The notes below the pieces were generated by a model, which was given only the letters and a program-made list of their open reading frames with translations, searched no databases and was not told where the DNA came from. DNA of 44,658 bases from an uncultured Alphaproteobacteria bacterium (GTDB lineage: Bacteria > Pseudomonadota > Alphaproteobacteria > RF32 > CAG-239): assembly GCA_944391615.1 (NCBI GenBank), contig CALXUE010000013.1, positions 1 to 44,658 of the forward strand, in the 5' to 3' direction. Below, one piece after another: positions 1 to 7,140 of the stretch (position 1 is the first letter of the stretch; the number at the start of each line of letters is the position of its first letter). A program made the position numbers and the translations under genes.

Positions 1-16
1 AGGTTTGTGGTGAACT

Positions 17-38
17 GATTATAATACTTTTTATAATC
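17..38. repeat. Short perfect inverted repeat at left edge
   Basis: GATTATAA (17-24) and TTATAATC (31-38) are perfect complements around a 6-nt loop. The sequence is AT-only apart from the outer G-C pair and no poly-T tract follows, so it is more likely a protein-binding palindrome or a chance hairpin than a terminator. Its context lies outside the window. Confidence 0.35.
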
Positions 39-83
39 TTGAGTACTGCTTTTGCCCCATACTTTGATGTAGAGCCTTTTTTT

Positions 84-327
84 GTGCCATAACGGCGGGA
101 TTCGAACTAAAGTTCTTCTTGCTCATAAGTTCAAGCTTTCAGCTTTCACTAACTCGCTTCGGTCAGTCGATTTGTAACGCTCTTTCAAGTCGCTGTCGCA
201 ACTTTCAAGAACGAACAAATTCTCCCCACTTGTCGAAAAATCCTCCACCGGAGAATTTTTCATCCGCGCGCCCCGCCGAGTGCGCCAGTTTAGAAAAGAC
301 TTTAGCTTAGGCTGAGGTCTTTTTTTT
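84..327. repeat. Tandem repeat unit, copy 1 (244 bp)
   Basis: This unit is followed immediately by a second copy at 328-572 that differs at only a handful of positions. It starts with GTGCCATAACGGCGGGATTCG. On the minus strand this contains GTTCGAATCCCGCC, which resembles a tRNA T-loop plus 3' strand, but the matching T-stem and the rest of a cloverleaf are absent. The unit also holds a 12-bp imperfect hairpin (235-246 with 250-261) and closes with a terminator hairpin (294-327). Each copy contains a 63-codon TTG-started frame whose product I do not recognise, probably a chance ORF. The period and near-identity point to a recent duplication of a transcribed non-coding unit. Confidence 0.85.
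294..327 (+). terminator. Rho-independent terminator ending repeat copy 1
   Basis: AAAAGACTTTAGC (294-306), loop TTAG, then GCTGAGGTCTTTT (311-323) running into a T tract to 327. All stem positions pair on the plus strand if G·U is allowed. On the minus strand the same positions give A·C mismatches, so the plus strand is the likely RNA. Confidence 0.75.
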
Positions 328-572
328 GTGTCATAACGGCGGGATTCGAACTAAAGTTCTTCTTGCTCATAAGTTCAAGCTTTCAGCTTTCACTAACTCG
401 CTTCGGTCAGTCGATTTGTAACGCTCTTTCAAGTCGCTGTCGCAACTTTCAAGAACGAACAAATTCTCCCCGCTTGTCGAAAAATCCTCCACCGGAGAAT
501 TTTTCATCCGTGCGCCCCGCCGAGTGCGCCAGTTTAGAAAAGACTTCAGCTTAGGCTGAGGTCTTTTTTTTT
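328..572. repeat. Tandem repeat unit, copy 2 (245 bp)
   Basis: Second copy of the unit at 84-327, one base longer because of an extra T in the terminal T tract. Differences include a compensating-type change in the terminator stem (TTTAGC to TTCAGC), which turns a U·G pair into C-G and so preserves pairing. The first ~20 bases of a third unit follow at 573-593 (GTGCCATAACGGCGGGATTCG) before similarity stops. Confidence 0.85.
538..572 (+). terminator. Rho-independent terminator ending repeat copy 2
   Basis: AAAGACTTCAGC, loop TTAG (551-554), GCTGAGGTCTTT, then T tract to 572. It is the same hairpin as at 294-327 with a better-paired stem. Confidence 0.75.
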
Positions 573-599
573 GTGCCATAACGGCGGGATTCGTTTTCA

Positions 600-631
600 C
601 AAAAAAACACGCTTAATTTTCTTAAGCGTGT
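600..631 (-). terminator. Terminator of the 655-3462 minus-strand operon
   Basis: Read on the minus strand, ACACGCTTAA (631-622), loop GAAAA, TTAAGCGTGT (616-607), then a run of T (607-601). It lies 24 nt past the stop codon of the flavoprotein gene. Confidence 0.85.
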
Positions 632-654
632 CAAATTTGTAATCCAAACAAAAT

Positions 655-1281
655 CTAACGAATAAAGTTTGTTTTTTGCCCTTTTTCCGTATCCGGCAAA
701 TTAACGCCGTTTTGCTGAGCAGCCTGTTGCATCTTAAGGTAATAAGCCATATTAAGAGCAATATTGTGCATAGTTTGGATTCCCTCTTTGTCTTGAGCAA
801 TATCTTGGGCAAAACTTCCATGCACCATGTTCCAATAAGTTGAAGAAATAACAGGCATTTGATTGATGGTAAAATATTTATTGATAACATCAATTGATGC
901 GGTTGTTCCGCCTCTTCTGGCAGAAACAACGGCCGCCCCTGGTTTGTGGGCAAAAGCTTTTCCGCCGGCATAAAAAGCACGGTCCAAAACAGAGAGCAAA
1001 CGCCCGCTCGGATGAGCATAATAAACCGGAGAGGCAAAAACAAACCCGTCAGCCGATTCTGCTTTTTCAATAATCCGGTTAACAATATCATCATCAAACA
1101 CACAACGATTATTAAGCTTTCGACAAGCCTGACAACCGATACAATCTCTTTGCGGATTTTTGCCCAAATTAACAACTTCGCTTGAAATTCCTTCCTTTGA
1201 CAAAGTTTGAGCAACTTCAGTCAATGCAGCGGCCGTACATCCATCATCGCTAGCGCCGCCGTTAATCATCAAAACATGCAT
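655..1281 (-). CDS. Flavodoxin-fold NAD(P)H reductase, probable iron-sulfur flavoprotein
   Basis: 208 aa. The N-terminus (MHVLMINGGASDDG) fits the first strand and FMN phosphate loop of the NADPH-dependent FMN reductase / WrbA-like fold, and ASPVYYAHPSG (about residues 84-94) is the second FMN contact typical of the group. Cys47, Cys50, Cys53 and Cys60 form CX2CX2CX6C, matching the compact [4Fe-4S] motif of archaeal-type iron-sulfur flavoproteins, so electron transfer through FMN and a cluster is likely. The start follows an AGGAGG sequence. It is the last gene of an operon; the upstream nitroreductase ends 15 nt before it and a terminator lies just downstream. The substrate is unknown. A plain quinone or azo reductase without a cluster is the alternative. 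Confidence 0.8.
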   Translation of the reverse strand: MHVLMINGGASDDGCTAAALTEVAQTLSKEGISSEVVNLGKNPQRDCIGCQACRKLNNRCVFDDDIVNRIIEKAESADGFVFASPVYYAHPSGRLLSVLDRAFYAGGKAFAHKPGAAVVSARRGGTTASIDVINKYFTINQMPVISSTYWNMVHGSFAQDIAQDKEGIQTMHNIALNMAYYLKMQQAAQQNGVNLPDTEKGQKTNFIR

Positions 1282-1296
1282 AAAATGCCTCCTTTT

Positions 1297-1929
1297 TTAC
1301 TTGGTTTTTGGCCAACCGAGAGCCTGAGCAATAACCACATACTCATCATCTTTAAGGTTGAGTTCTTTGTGTAACAAATCTTTGTCAATAGAACCGAGAA
1401 CAACATTGTTTAAACCGACTGAAGCCGCATAAAGCCCTACATTTTGATAAGCAGAACCGGCATGCATTGCACCATATTCATGGTTTTTGTTGTTAGAAAC
1501 AAAAACCAGCAAAGCATCAGCTTGTTTAACATAATCTTGCATTGCCGCGGCATAAATAAGGGCAGAAGGGTTGACAGAAGTCAAAGTGTTGTTTTCCGGA
1601 TCATAGAAAAAAGCCCCTCCTTGCCGAATAACATATACCTTCAAGTCTCTTGAATCACGAGCTGTCGGAATAGTACGCTTGCCGTTTTCGCGGTTAACGC
1701 CGTTTGCGGCCCACAAAATTTCAGACATATTTTGGTCAGATATTTTTCTTACGCTGAATTCACGATGTGTCTGCCTGTTTTGCAAAGCCTGCATTAAGGG
1801 CATACCGGTTTTTGTGTCTGGTTTCGGCAAATAAATAGTGCCGGATTCGTTGCTTTCTTCTTGGGCCCCGGCTGTGCAAGGTACACCAAACAAGGAAAGA
1901 ACGCATAAAAACATCATAACTTTTTTCAT
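1297..1929 (-). CDS. Exported nitroreductase-family (SagB/ThcOx-like) protein
   Basis: 210 aa from the ATG at 1929, preceded by AAGGAG at good spacing; the frame is open further upstream but the SD and signal peptide fix this start. Residues 1-22 form a signal peptide ending AGAQ. The rest matches the nitroreductase superfamily in its SagB/ThcOx-like branch: an RQTHREF segment near the start (an FMN phosphate contact in the family), LWAANGVNRENGKRTIPTA in the middle, and GLNNVVLGS plus an ALGWP-type C-terminus. These enzymes bind FMN and reduce or oxidise small substrates; a periplasmic location is unusual because most are cytosolic. It lies between the DUF1349 gene and the flavoprotein in one operon, which suggests a shared redox role. 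The substrate cannot be read. Confidence 0.8.
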   Translation of the reverse strand: MKKVMMFLCVLSLFGVPCTAGAQEESNESGTIYLPKPDTKTGMPLMQALQNRQTHREFSVRKISDQNMSEILWAANGVNRENGKRTIPTARDSRDLKVYVIRQGGAFFYDPENNTLTSVNPSALIYAAAMQDYVKQADALLVFVSNNKNHEYGAMHAGSAYQNVGLYAASVGLNNVVLGSIDKDLLHKELNLKDDEYVVIAQALGWPKTK

Positions 1930-1948
1930 AATCAACTCCTTAAAAAAT

Positions 1949-2515
1949 CTATTCAAAGTCAATTTTTTTCAAAACAGCCTCAAAGCCATCATTCTTAGGG
2001 GAGCAAATAAACGCGCCGGCTTTAATTTCCACATCTTCGTTAAGAAAATTAAACAAGCGCACTTGCACAAATTCGATTCCGTCAAGGGAATAAAAAAAGA
2101 TATAATCCCCGTTTATTCGCTTAACCATGAACCAAATATCATGAACATCAGCGGCAAAATTCTGACAAGCCCAATCCGTAAAACCGCCATTACAAACAAA
2201 AGTTCCGAGCTTTGGCAAATTTTTGCTTTCAGACATAAGGGCGATTTTGGCCCAACTTTGTTCATTAAAACGTATCATAAGGCCACATTGAGCCAGGTCA
2301 ACAAAATGATTCAAATGCCATTGTACCAGAAGTGAAAAATTACCACATTTTCGCACAAAAAAGAAATGCCCGTCGTCTTTTCTGACATGGCGATTTTTAT
2401 TTTGCCAAAAATCAGAGCCTTTGAGAGCCAAAACCGACATCCCGCCGTCAGAAAAATTAACTTCCGCAGGTTCGTTAAGCCACTCAAAGTCTCTGAGTTG
2501 GTCCAAAAGCATCAA
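1949..2515 (-). CDS. DUF1349 (concanavalin-like) protein
   Basis: 188 aa, no signal peptide. The pattern matches DUF1349/YesU-like beta-sandwich proteins: [13 protein letters not shown] at the start, a DFWQ segment, [16 protein letters not shown], and a [11 protein letters not shown] strand, with the family's pale conserved Trp and Gly residues. Function is not established for the family; the fold suggests carbohydrate or small-ligand binding. The start overlaps the stop of the J-protein gene by 4 nt, indicating translational coupling, and the nitroreductase gene starts 19 nt after its stop. Confidence 0.7.
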   Translation of the reverse strand: MMLLDQLRDFEWLNEPAEVNFSDGGMSVLALKGSDFWQNKNRHVRKDDGHFFFVRKCGNFSLLVQWHLNHFVDLAQCGLMIRFNEQSWAKIALMSESKNLPKLGTFVCNGGFTDWACQNFAADVHDIWFMVKRINGDYIFFYSLDGIEFVQVRLFNFLNEDVEIKAGAFICSPKNDGFEAVLKKIDFE

Positions 2516-3462
2516 AAGTTCCTTACACTAACATCGTTAACAGAAGCCAACACCTTTTCCAGCTCGGCATTTTTTGTAGAAGACGTAATCACCTTCAAGG
2601 TAATAATTTCATCACCGACGCCAGAGCCGGATTTAAGTCCTTTCCCTTTAAGACGCAGTTTTTCACCGGAATCAGAATAAGGCGGAATTTTCACATTCAC
2701 TTTACCGGAAATTGTCGGCACGGTAACCTTAGCGCCTAAAACAGCCTCTTTGAGTGAAATCGGCAAATCAAGCAATATGTTATTGTCCTCCATTTTAAAA
2801 TAAGGATGAGGAGCCACTTTAAGTGTAATCAACACATCGCCGCTCGGACCACCGTTTGGGCTGGGTTGCCCCAACCCTTTCAAGCGTAAAGTCTGCCCAT
2901 CCCTAGAGCCTGAAGGAATTTTAACATTAACAGTCTTATTGCCGATAAAAACTTTTTGTTCGCCACCGTTCGCTGCGTCCAAAAAACTGATATTCATGGT
3001 ATAGGCAATATCTTCACCTTTAAGCGGACGTCTTGAGCGAGCTCCGCCTCTAAAGTTTTGTCCGCCGCCGGAAAACTGAGAAAATATATCATCACCGAAG
3101 ATGGAAGAAAAATCAAACCCTTGAGCATTTCCACCGCCAAAAGGGTTTGCTCCGTCTTGAGAAGAATAAAAATGCCATTCTCTGTTAGGATTTCCGCCAA
3201 AACCTTGCCCACCGCCAAAACCGGCACCAAAACCGGTAGGCTTCCCGTCAGCATCAATTTCATTGTTATCGTATTTCTGACGTTTTGTTTTATCACCCAA
3301 AATATCATAAGCGGCAGACACTTCTTTGAACTTGTCGGCAGCATTCGGATTGTCTTTGTTCAAATCCGGATGATATTTACGAGCCAATTTACGGTAAGCG
3401 GACTTAATTTCAGCCTCGCTGGCCGTTTTGCTGACGCCGAGAACAGAATATAAATCTTTCAT
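2512..3462 (-). CDS. cbpA: DnaJ-class co-chaperone, CbpA type
   Basis: 316 aa from the ATG at 3462, preceded by AGAAGG. The J domain occupies residues ~1-70 with the HPD triad ([10 protein letters not shown]) that stimulates DnaK. A Gly/Phe-rich linker follows (about 75-150), then the two-part C-terminal client-binding domain ([10 protein letters not shown] onward). The CxxCxGxG zinc finger is absent, so this is the class II/CbpA type rather than DnaJ itself. First gene of the four-gene minus-strand operon. The assignment to J-proteins is secure. The choice of symbol follows domain layout, and other class II paralogues are possible. Confidence 0.9.
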   Translation of the reverse strand: MKDLYSVLGVSKTASEAEIKSAYRKLARKYHPDLNKDNPNAADKFKEVSAAYDILGDKTKRQKYDNNEIDADGKPTGFGAGFGGGQGFGGNPNREWHFYSSQDGANPFGGGNAQGFDFSSIFGDDIFSQFSGGGQNFRGGARSRRPLKGEDIAYTMNISFLDAANGGEQKVFIGNKTVNVKIPSGSRDGQTLRLKGLGQPSPNGGPSGDVLITLKVAPHPYFKMEDNNILLDLPISLKEAVLGAKVTVPTISGKVNVKIPPYSDSGEKLRLKGKGLKSGSGVGDEIITLKVITSSTKNAELEKVLASVNDVSVRNF

Positions 3463-3520
3463 AGTACCTTCTAACCTCACCAATTCTAACTAAATAAGAT
3501 ATAGTTAATTTCAAAGCCGG

Positions 3521-4003
3521 TTACAAGCGTACACAGTCAAAAGTTGCTAATCTGGCCTTGTTTCTGAATAATTTTATTTTTTGCAAAACAGCTTGCTTAT
3601 CATTTTGGTTTCGACAATATTCAATGGCCAAAAGAGCGAGCTCATCAACTCTGGCATCATTATACTGATAAGTCACTTGCTTGTCGTTTTGATCATAAAC
3701 ATTAACATTTTCAATCAAGCGGGAATAAGCATCACCATATTGCTTATACATCATTTCATCTTCAGTGGCTTTGTTGAGGTATTTCTTTTTCTTAAAGGCG
3801 GCTTTATACCCTTTAACATAAGGAATAACCTCAACATTGTCAGAACTGATGGATGAAGTAGTGATGCGTTGTGTTTTCTGCTTCGGCGCCAAAACCACGG
3901 ATTGTTTTTTAGGCTGGGGCGAAACATATTCAACCACCGGTTTTTGATTGACGGCGCAGGCACCAAGAGCAATAGACAACAAAATACAACAAATTTTTTT
4001 CAT
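3521..4003 (-). CDS. Small lipoprotein of unknown function
   Basis: 160 aa from the ATG at 4003 (AGGTG upstream). The signal peptide ends in a lipobox, LGAC (Cys17), so it should be a lipid-anchored envelope protein. A Pro/Lys/Gln-rich stretch to ~residue 50 looks like a flexible linker. The C-terminal part is charged and Tyr/Asp-rich and ends in DCVRL with two cysteines (EYC and FDC) that could pair in the periplasm. I recognise no family. It follows the 40-aa gene by 13 nt and probably shares its transcript. Confidence 0.7.
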   Translation of the reverse strand: MKKICCILLSIALGACAVNQKPVVEYVSPQPKKQSVVLAPKQKTQRITTSSISSDNVEVIPYVKGYKAAFKKKKYLNKATEDEMMYKQYGDAYSRLIENVNVYDQNDKQVTYQYNDARVDELALLAIEYCRNQNDKQAVLQKIKLFRNKARLATFDCVRL

Positions 4004-4016
4004 ATCAGCACCTACT

Positions 4017-4139
4017 TTAAGCCTTTTGGGCAGAACTGACGGAAGCATCTTCCTCAAAAACAAATTCCTTAAACAAAGATGCTCTGAGGGATTCGATTTC
4101 TTCCAAAACAGATTTTGTTTCTGAGGCAATTTTTTTCAT
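4017..4139 (-). CDS. 40-aa small protein, unknown
   Basis: MKKIASETKSVLEEIESLRASLF is amphipathic and predicted helical, followed by an acidic tail. The ATG at 4139 has a strong GGAGG 8-9 nt upstream, which is the main reason to call it real; the frame is open upstream but without a ribosome site. It lies between an exported 101-aa protein and a lipoprotein on the same strand. No function can be assigned. Confidence 0.55.
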   Translation of the reverse strand: MKKIASETKSVLEEIESLRASLFKEFVFEEDASVSSAQKA

Positions 4140-4200
4140 AGCGCAATCCTCCGTAAAATAGCAATAATAGGTATTATAAAACAAGAAGCTTAAACAAAGT

Positions 4201-4506
4201 TTAATCAAGCTCGTTATAAATATCTTCACCGGCTTGTTCCAAAATTTTAAGAACTTTTTGGTTGGTAGAATCTTTTGTGCGACTGTTAGATAGTTTATCG
4301 ACCATTTTCTGGAGCTTTTTCAAAAAGGCCTTGTCTTGGCGCAACTTGTTCATTTTAGAGAGAGTTTCTTCATCATTAATTTTATAATCGGCCACAGCCT
4401 TAATTGTAGCAAGATACACGGCATCTTTGGAAGCCGTATATTGAGCTTGCGCGTTTGAGATTGAAAACAAAACGGCGAAAGTCAAACAAAAAATCCCCAA
4501 TTTCAT
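4201..4506 (-). CDS. Small periplasmic protein, unknown
   Basis: 101 aa from the ATG at 4506 with AAGGAG upstream. The Sec signal peptide (residues 1-22, ending AQAQ) is clear. The mature part is Lys/Asp-rich and helical: KMNKLRQDKAFLKKLQKMVDKL looks like a helical hairpin or coiled coil. First gene of a possible three-gene transcript (with the 40-aa and lipoprotein genes) and divergent from the ELM1 gene. Family not recognised. Confidence 0.7.
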   Translation of the reverse strand: MKLGIFCLTFAVLFSISNAQAQYTASKDAVYLATIKAVADYKINDEETLSKMNKLRQDKAFLKKLQKMVDKLSNSRTKDSTNQKVLKILEQAGEDIYNELD

Positions 4507-4576
4507 AATATTTCTCCTTGTCATCAAATAGATAAGATGTAAAATAAAACAAAAAATTTAAGATAGAGTTATTAAG

Positions 4577-5545
4577 ATGAAAAAAGTTTGGATATTAACG
4601 GACAGCCGAGCCGGCAGCAACAACCAAATTCGTGGAATTGCAGACCTTTTAAACCCATCAATCTACAAGGTGGAAGAAAAAAACATAGAATATAATATGC
4701 TCTCCGGATTACCAAATTTTTTAAGAGGTCGGAGCTTACTTGGTTTAACGCCGGCGTCAAAAGCCAAACTTAAGGGCAATTTTCCGGACATAGCTATGGC
4801 AGCCAGCCGCCGCTTAGCACCTGTTTTGCGCTGGCTAAAATATCAAAGTCGCGGTAAGTGTAAAATTGTTCAACTCTTGTATCCGGGGTTCTGGGGGCGC
4901 TTAGATTTTGATATTATTTCTGTTCCTGAGCATGATAGAAATAAAATATCAGGAGAAAATGTTATATATACCATAGGTTCACCACACCGCATCACGCCGG
5001 AAAAATTACAACAAACAAAAGCAGAATGGCAAAATGCCTTTTCGGACTTGCCGCGTCCCTTGACGGCCGTAATTATTGGCGGAAAAATCAAAGGCAAAGG
5101 CTTTAGCCTAGAAAATGCCGTTGATTTTGCCCAAAACATAAAGGCCTTTCAAGCTCAAAAAGGTGGTTCCTTGTTAATAACGGATTCGCATCGCACCGGC
5201 AAAGAAGCCGAAAACAAAATGCTCGAGATATTAAAAGACATTTCAAGTTATAAATATCTTTGGGGTAGTCATGAAAAAAATCCCTATATGGGATATTTGG
5301 CTTGTGCGGATAATATTATAGTGAGTGGAGATTCGGTATCAATGTGTTGTGAAGCATGCGGCACGGGCAAGCCGGTTTATATTTACAGCGGCACAAATTG
5401 GTTGACCCCCAAGCACTTACGCTTTGTCAAATCATTGATAGATAGCGGCCATGCCGCATCTTTAGAAGAAGGACAATACACATTTTCTGGCGGAAAAAAT
5501 CTCAATCCCGCCGCTGAATTGGTCAAAGCAATCGAAAATTTATAA
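4577..5545 (+). CDS. ELM1-family protein (mitochondrial fission ELM1-like, GT-B-like)
   Basis: 322 aa. The N-terminus MKKVWILTDSRAGSNNQIRGIAD and the C-terminal segments TDSHRTGKEA, LWGSHEKNPYMGYLACADNIIVSGDSVSMCCEACGTGKPVYIY are the signature of the ELM1 family (plant mitochondrial fission factor and its alphaproteobacterial homologues). The layout resembles a GT-B glycosyltransferase: two Rossmann-like halves with a Gly/Glu-rich C-terminal nucleotide-binding region (SMCCEACGTGKPV). The bacterial role is not established and cell-envelope glycosylation is an inference. The start at 4577 has only a weak ribosome site (TTATTAAG). Divergent from the 4201-4506 gene and convergent with 5556-5918. 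Confidence 0.85.
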   Translation: MKKVWILTDSRAGSNNQIRGIADLLNPSIYKVEEKNIEYNMLSGLPNFLRGRSLLGLTPASKAKLKGNFPDIAMAASRRLAPVLRWLKYQSRGKCKIVQLLYPGFWGRLDFDIISVPEHDRNKISGENVIYTIGSPHRITPEKLQQTKAEWQNAFSDLPRPLTAVIIGGKIKGKGFSLENAVDFAQNIKAFQAQKGGSLLITDSHRTGKEAENKMLEILKDISSYKYLWGSHEKNPYMGYLACADNIIVSGDSVSMCCEACGTGKPVYIYSGTNWLTPKHLRFVKSLIDSGHAASLEEGQYTFSGGKNLNPAAELVKAIENL

Positions 5546-5555
5546 AAGAAAAGTT

Positions 5556-5918
5556 TTAAGCTGCGCTATGCTTGTGCATTTTCTGCCGACCGGCAATAGC
5601 GTTAATATGGTCAAATTCTCTAAAAGAATGATAAGCGCAGTCAAAAGATTCGCTCTTGTGATCAGAAAAAACTTTATGAGCCACAAGCTCAATAGCTTTA
5701 TCAATTTTTTTGAAAGCCTCATTATAGTCAGTATCAAAAGTATTAGGCGTTTTTTTCTGCACAATATTATGATATGCGGCAATAACTTTAGCCGTTTCAT
5801 CAGCAGAATCAGGATAGCCCTTTTTTTCAAAATCATTCATGATTTGGGCCGTAGCCTGATAAAAACATTTATTAGTTAAAATACTTCTCTGTATTTTATT
5901 ATTACTGTCAATAACCAT
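5556..5918 (-). CDS. Hypothetical protein, 120 aa
   Basis: I start it at the ATG at 5918 because AGGG lies 6 nt upstream; a TTG two codons earlier is also possible. The protein is predicted helical, with no signal peptide or membrane segment. It has several His residues near the end (CAYHSFREFDHINAIAGRQKMHKH) and a Tyr/Asp-rich middle. No family recognised. Convergent with the ELM1 gene and preceded by two adjacent palindromes (5939-5961). Confidence 0.55.
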   Translation of the reverse strand: MVIDSNNKIQRSILTNKCFYQATAQIMNDFEKKGYPDSADETAKVIAAYHNIVQKKTPNTFDTDYNEAFKKIDKAIELVAHKVFSDHKSESFDCAYHSFREFDHINAIAGRQKMHKHSAA

Positions 5919-5938
5919 TGGCAACCCTATGTATTCTG

Positions 5939-5961
5939 ACCTTTAGAAAGGTGTTTAACAC
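5939..5961. promoter_or_regulatory. Two adjacent palindromes, possible operator
   Basis: ACCTTT-AG-AAAGGT (5939-5952) is a perfect inverted repeat, overlapped by GTGTT-T-AACAC (5951-5961). Both lie 21-43 nt upstream of the ATG of the 120-aa gene and have no T tract on the minus strand, so an operator is more likely than a terminator. Regulator unknown. Confidence 0.3.
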
Positions 5962-6025
5962 AAAAAAAACAAAAAGACAAGCACTTTATTCATAATTTTG
6001 TCTAAATAATATCAAATAAATAATA

Positions 6026-6328
6026 TTAGTCTTCAATATCGGCTTCATAAGCATGAACAATTTCAGTATCATCCTCATTATCAGTTCGGCTGAGTTCACA
6101 AACCAAAAGCTTATCGGCATCGGCCAAACTGTCAAAAATATCAGCCCCGATATCGCTTAAGAAGATTTCATCATCGTTATTTCTGTGTAAAATAGCCGTA
6201 CCCTCATCAGGGTGGAGCAAGACAAAAGGCTTATCAGGTTCGCCCTCACGCACATACATCAAGAGCATCACCTCATCTTCATCATTCACCACAAAGTCAA
6301 ACACTTCAAACTTATCATCATTATCCAT
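6026..6328 (-). CDS. Acidic hypothetical protein, 100 aa
   Basis: ATG at 6328 preceded by AAGGAGTG. About a quarter of the residues are Asp, many in runs (NDEDE, RTDNEDDTE); there is no signal peptide or membrane segment. The pattern VFDFVVNDEDEVMLLMYVREGEPDKPFVLL suggests a small beta-rich fold. Strong acidity recalls DNA-mimic or antitoxin-like proteins, but nothing in the sequence proves that. Monocistronic by appearance. Confidence 0.6.
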   Translation of the reverse strand: MDNDDKFEVFDFVVNDEDEVMLLMYVREGEPDKPFVLLHPDEGTAILHRNNDDEIFLSDIGADIFDSLADADKLLVCELSRTDNEDDTEIVHAYEADIED

Positions 6329-6459
6329 AATGGTTCACTCCTTACAAGAATGATATATCAAAATAGTAAATAAAATCACAACAAACACAAGACAGTATTG
6401 ACATTTATCCCAATATAGCTAAAAAAGATTTATAAAGAGTTAGCAAGGACAAAGAAGAA

Positions 6460-7140
6460 ATGCGCATATTTATAGACAGGTTAATAGAGTTGTTTAAATG
6501 GCCTGTAGCGCTTTATATGCTGTTTTCCATACCGGCCTATTACAAATCGTTTTATGCTTTTAATTTTATGAGCTTAAAATGTTTGGCTCTTGCGGTCGGT
6601 ATAGTTATTTTTTACATTTCGAGAGGAATGGCAGGGGCATCGCGTATGGGAATGCAAATTATTGCACATGAGTGTACACACGCTTTTTTCGCCATTTTAA
6701 CCCTGCACAAAGTAACCCATATTAAAATAGCCGAAGATGATTCCGGTGGAGATATGTCGTTTAAGGGCAAAGGCAATTGGTTAATTGTGATTGCGCCCTA
6801 CTTTTTTCCGCTTTTTTGCTTTTGTGCAATGATAGGCATTTCCATATACACAACATTTGCCCCGACAAATTTAATTCTAAACGGAATTTTGGGCTATTTC
6901 ACGGGGTACCACATAGACACGGTTGTGTCACAAATCCATGACAAACAAACAGATTTGCCCAAAGTGAGTTATAAATTCTGCCTGATGTTTTTGCCTGGAG
7001 CCAATATGTGGATGCTGGGATCTATTCTAGCATACAACAGCCGCGGCTGGGAAGGCATCATAGTTTATCAAAAGCTGATAAATTATCTTAATGCCCGCAA
7101 TTGGGATACGATGATACAATATATCTCAAGCTGGCTTTAA
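6460..7140 (+). CDS. M50-type intramembrane metalloprotease-like protein
   Basis: 226 aa with about five hydrophobic segments (~13-35, 40-55, 63-80, 108-132, 136-152 and ~175-192). HECTH at residues 70-74 inside a membrane helix is the HExxH zinc site. APYFFPLF (112-119) and GYHIDTVVSQIHDKQTDLPKVSY (149-171) match the conserved second half of bacterial M50B-like proteins, where the Asp in QTDL is often the third ligand. Such proteases cut membrane-bound anti-sigma factors or other membrane proteins; the substrate here is unknown. Its TAA overlaps the stop codon of the histidine kinase on the other strand (shared TTAA at 7137-7140). Confidence 0.65.
   Translation: MRIFIDRLIELFKWPVALYMLFSIPAYYKSFYAFNFMSLKCLALAVGIVIFYISRGMAGASRMGMQIIAHECTHAFFAILTLHKVTHIKIAEDDSGGDMSFKGKGNWLIVIAPYFFPLFCFCAMIGISIYTTFAPTNLILNGILGYFTGYHIDTVVSQIHDKQTDLPKVSYKFCLMFLPGANMWMLGSILAYNSRGWEGIIVYQKLINYLNARNWDTMIQYISSWL

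Noticed and set aside
84..120. A tRNA gene, suggested by GTTCGAATCCCGCC on the minus strand
   Set aside because: The T-stem partner does not pair (TTTAG versus CCCGC) and no anticodon or D arm can be built upstream.
119..554. Two 63-codon plus-strand frames with near-identical products, and a 77-codon minus frame in the same region
   Set aside because: They follow the tandem repeat, use TTG starts without ribosome sites, are Ser/Arg-rich, and end in the terminator stems. The repeat explains them better than coding.
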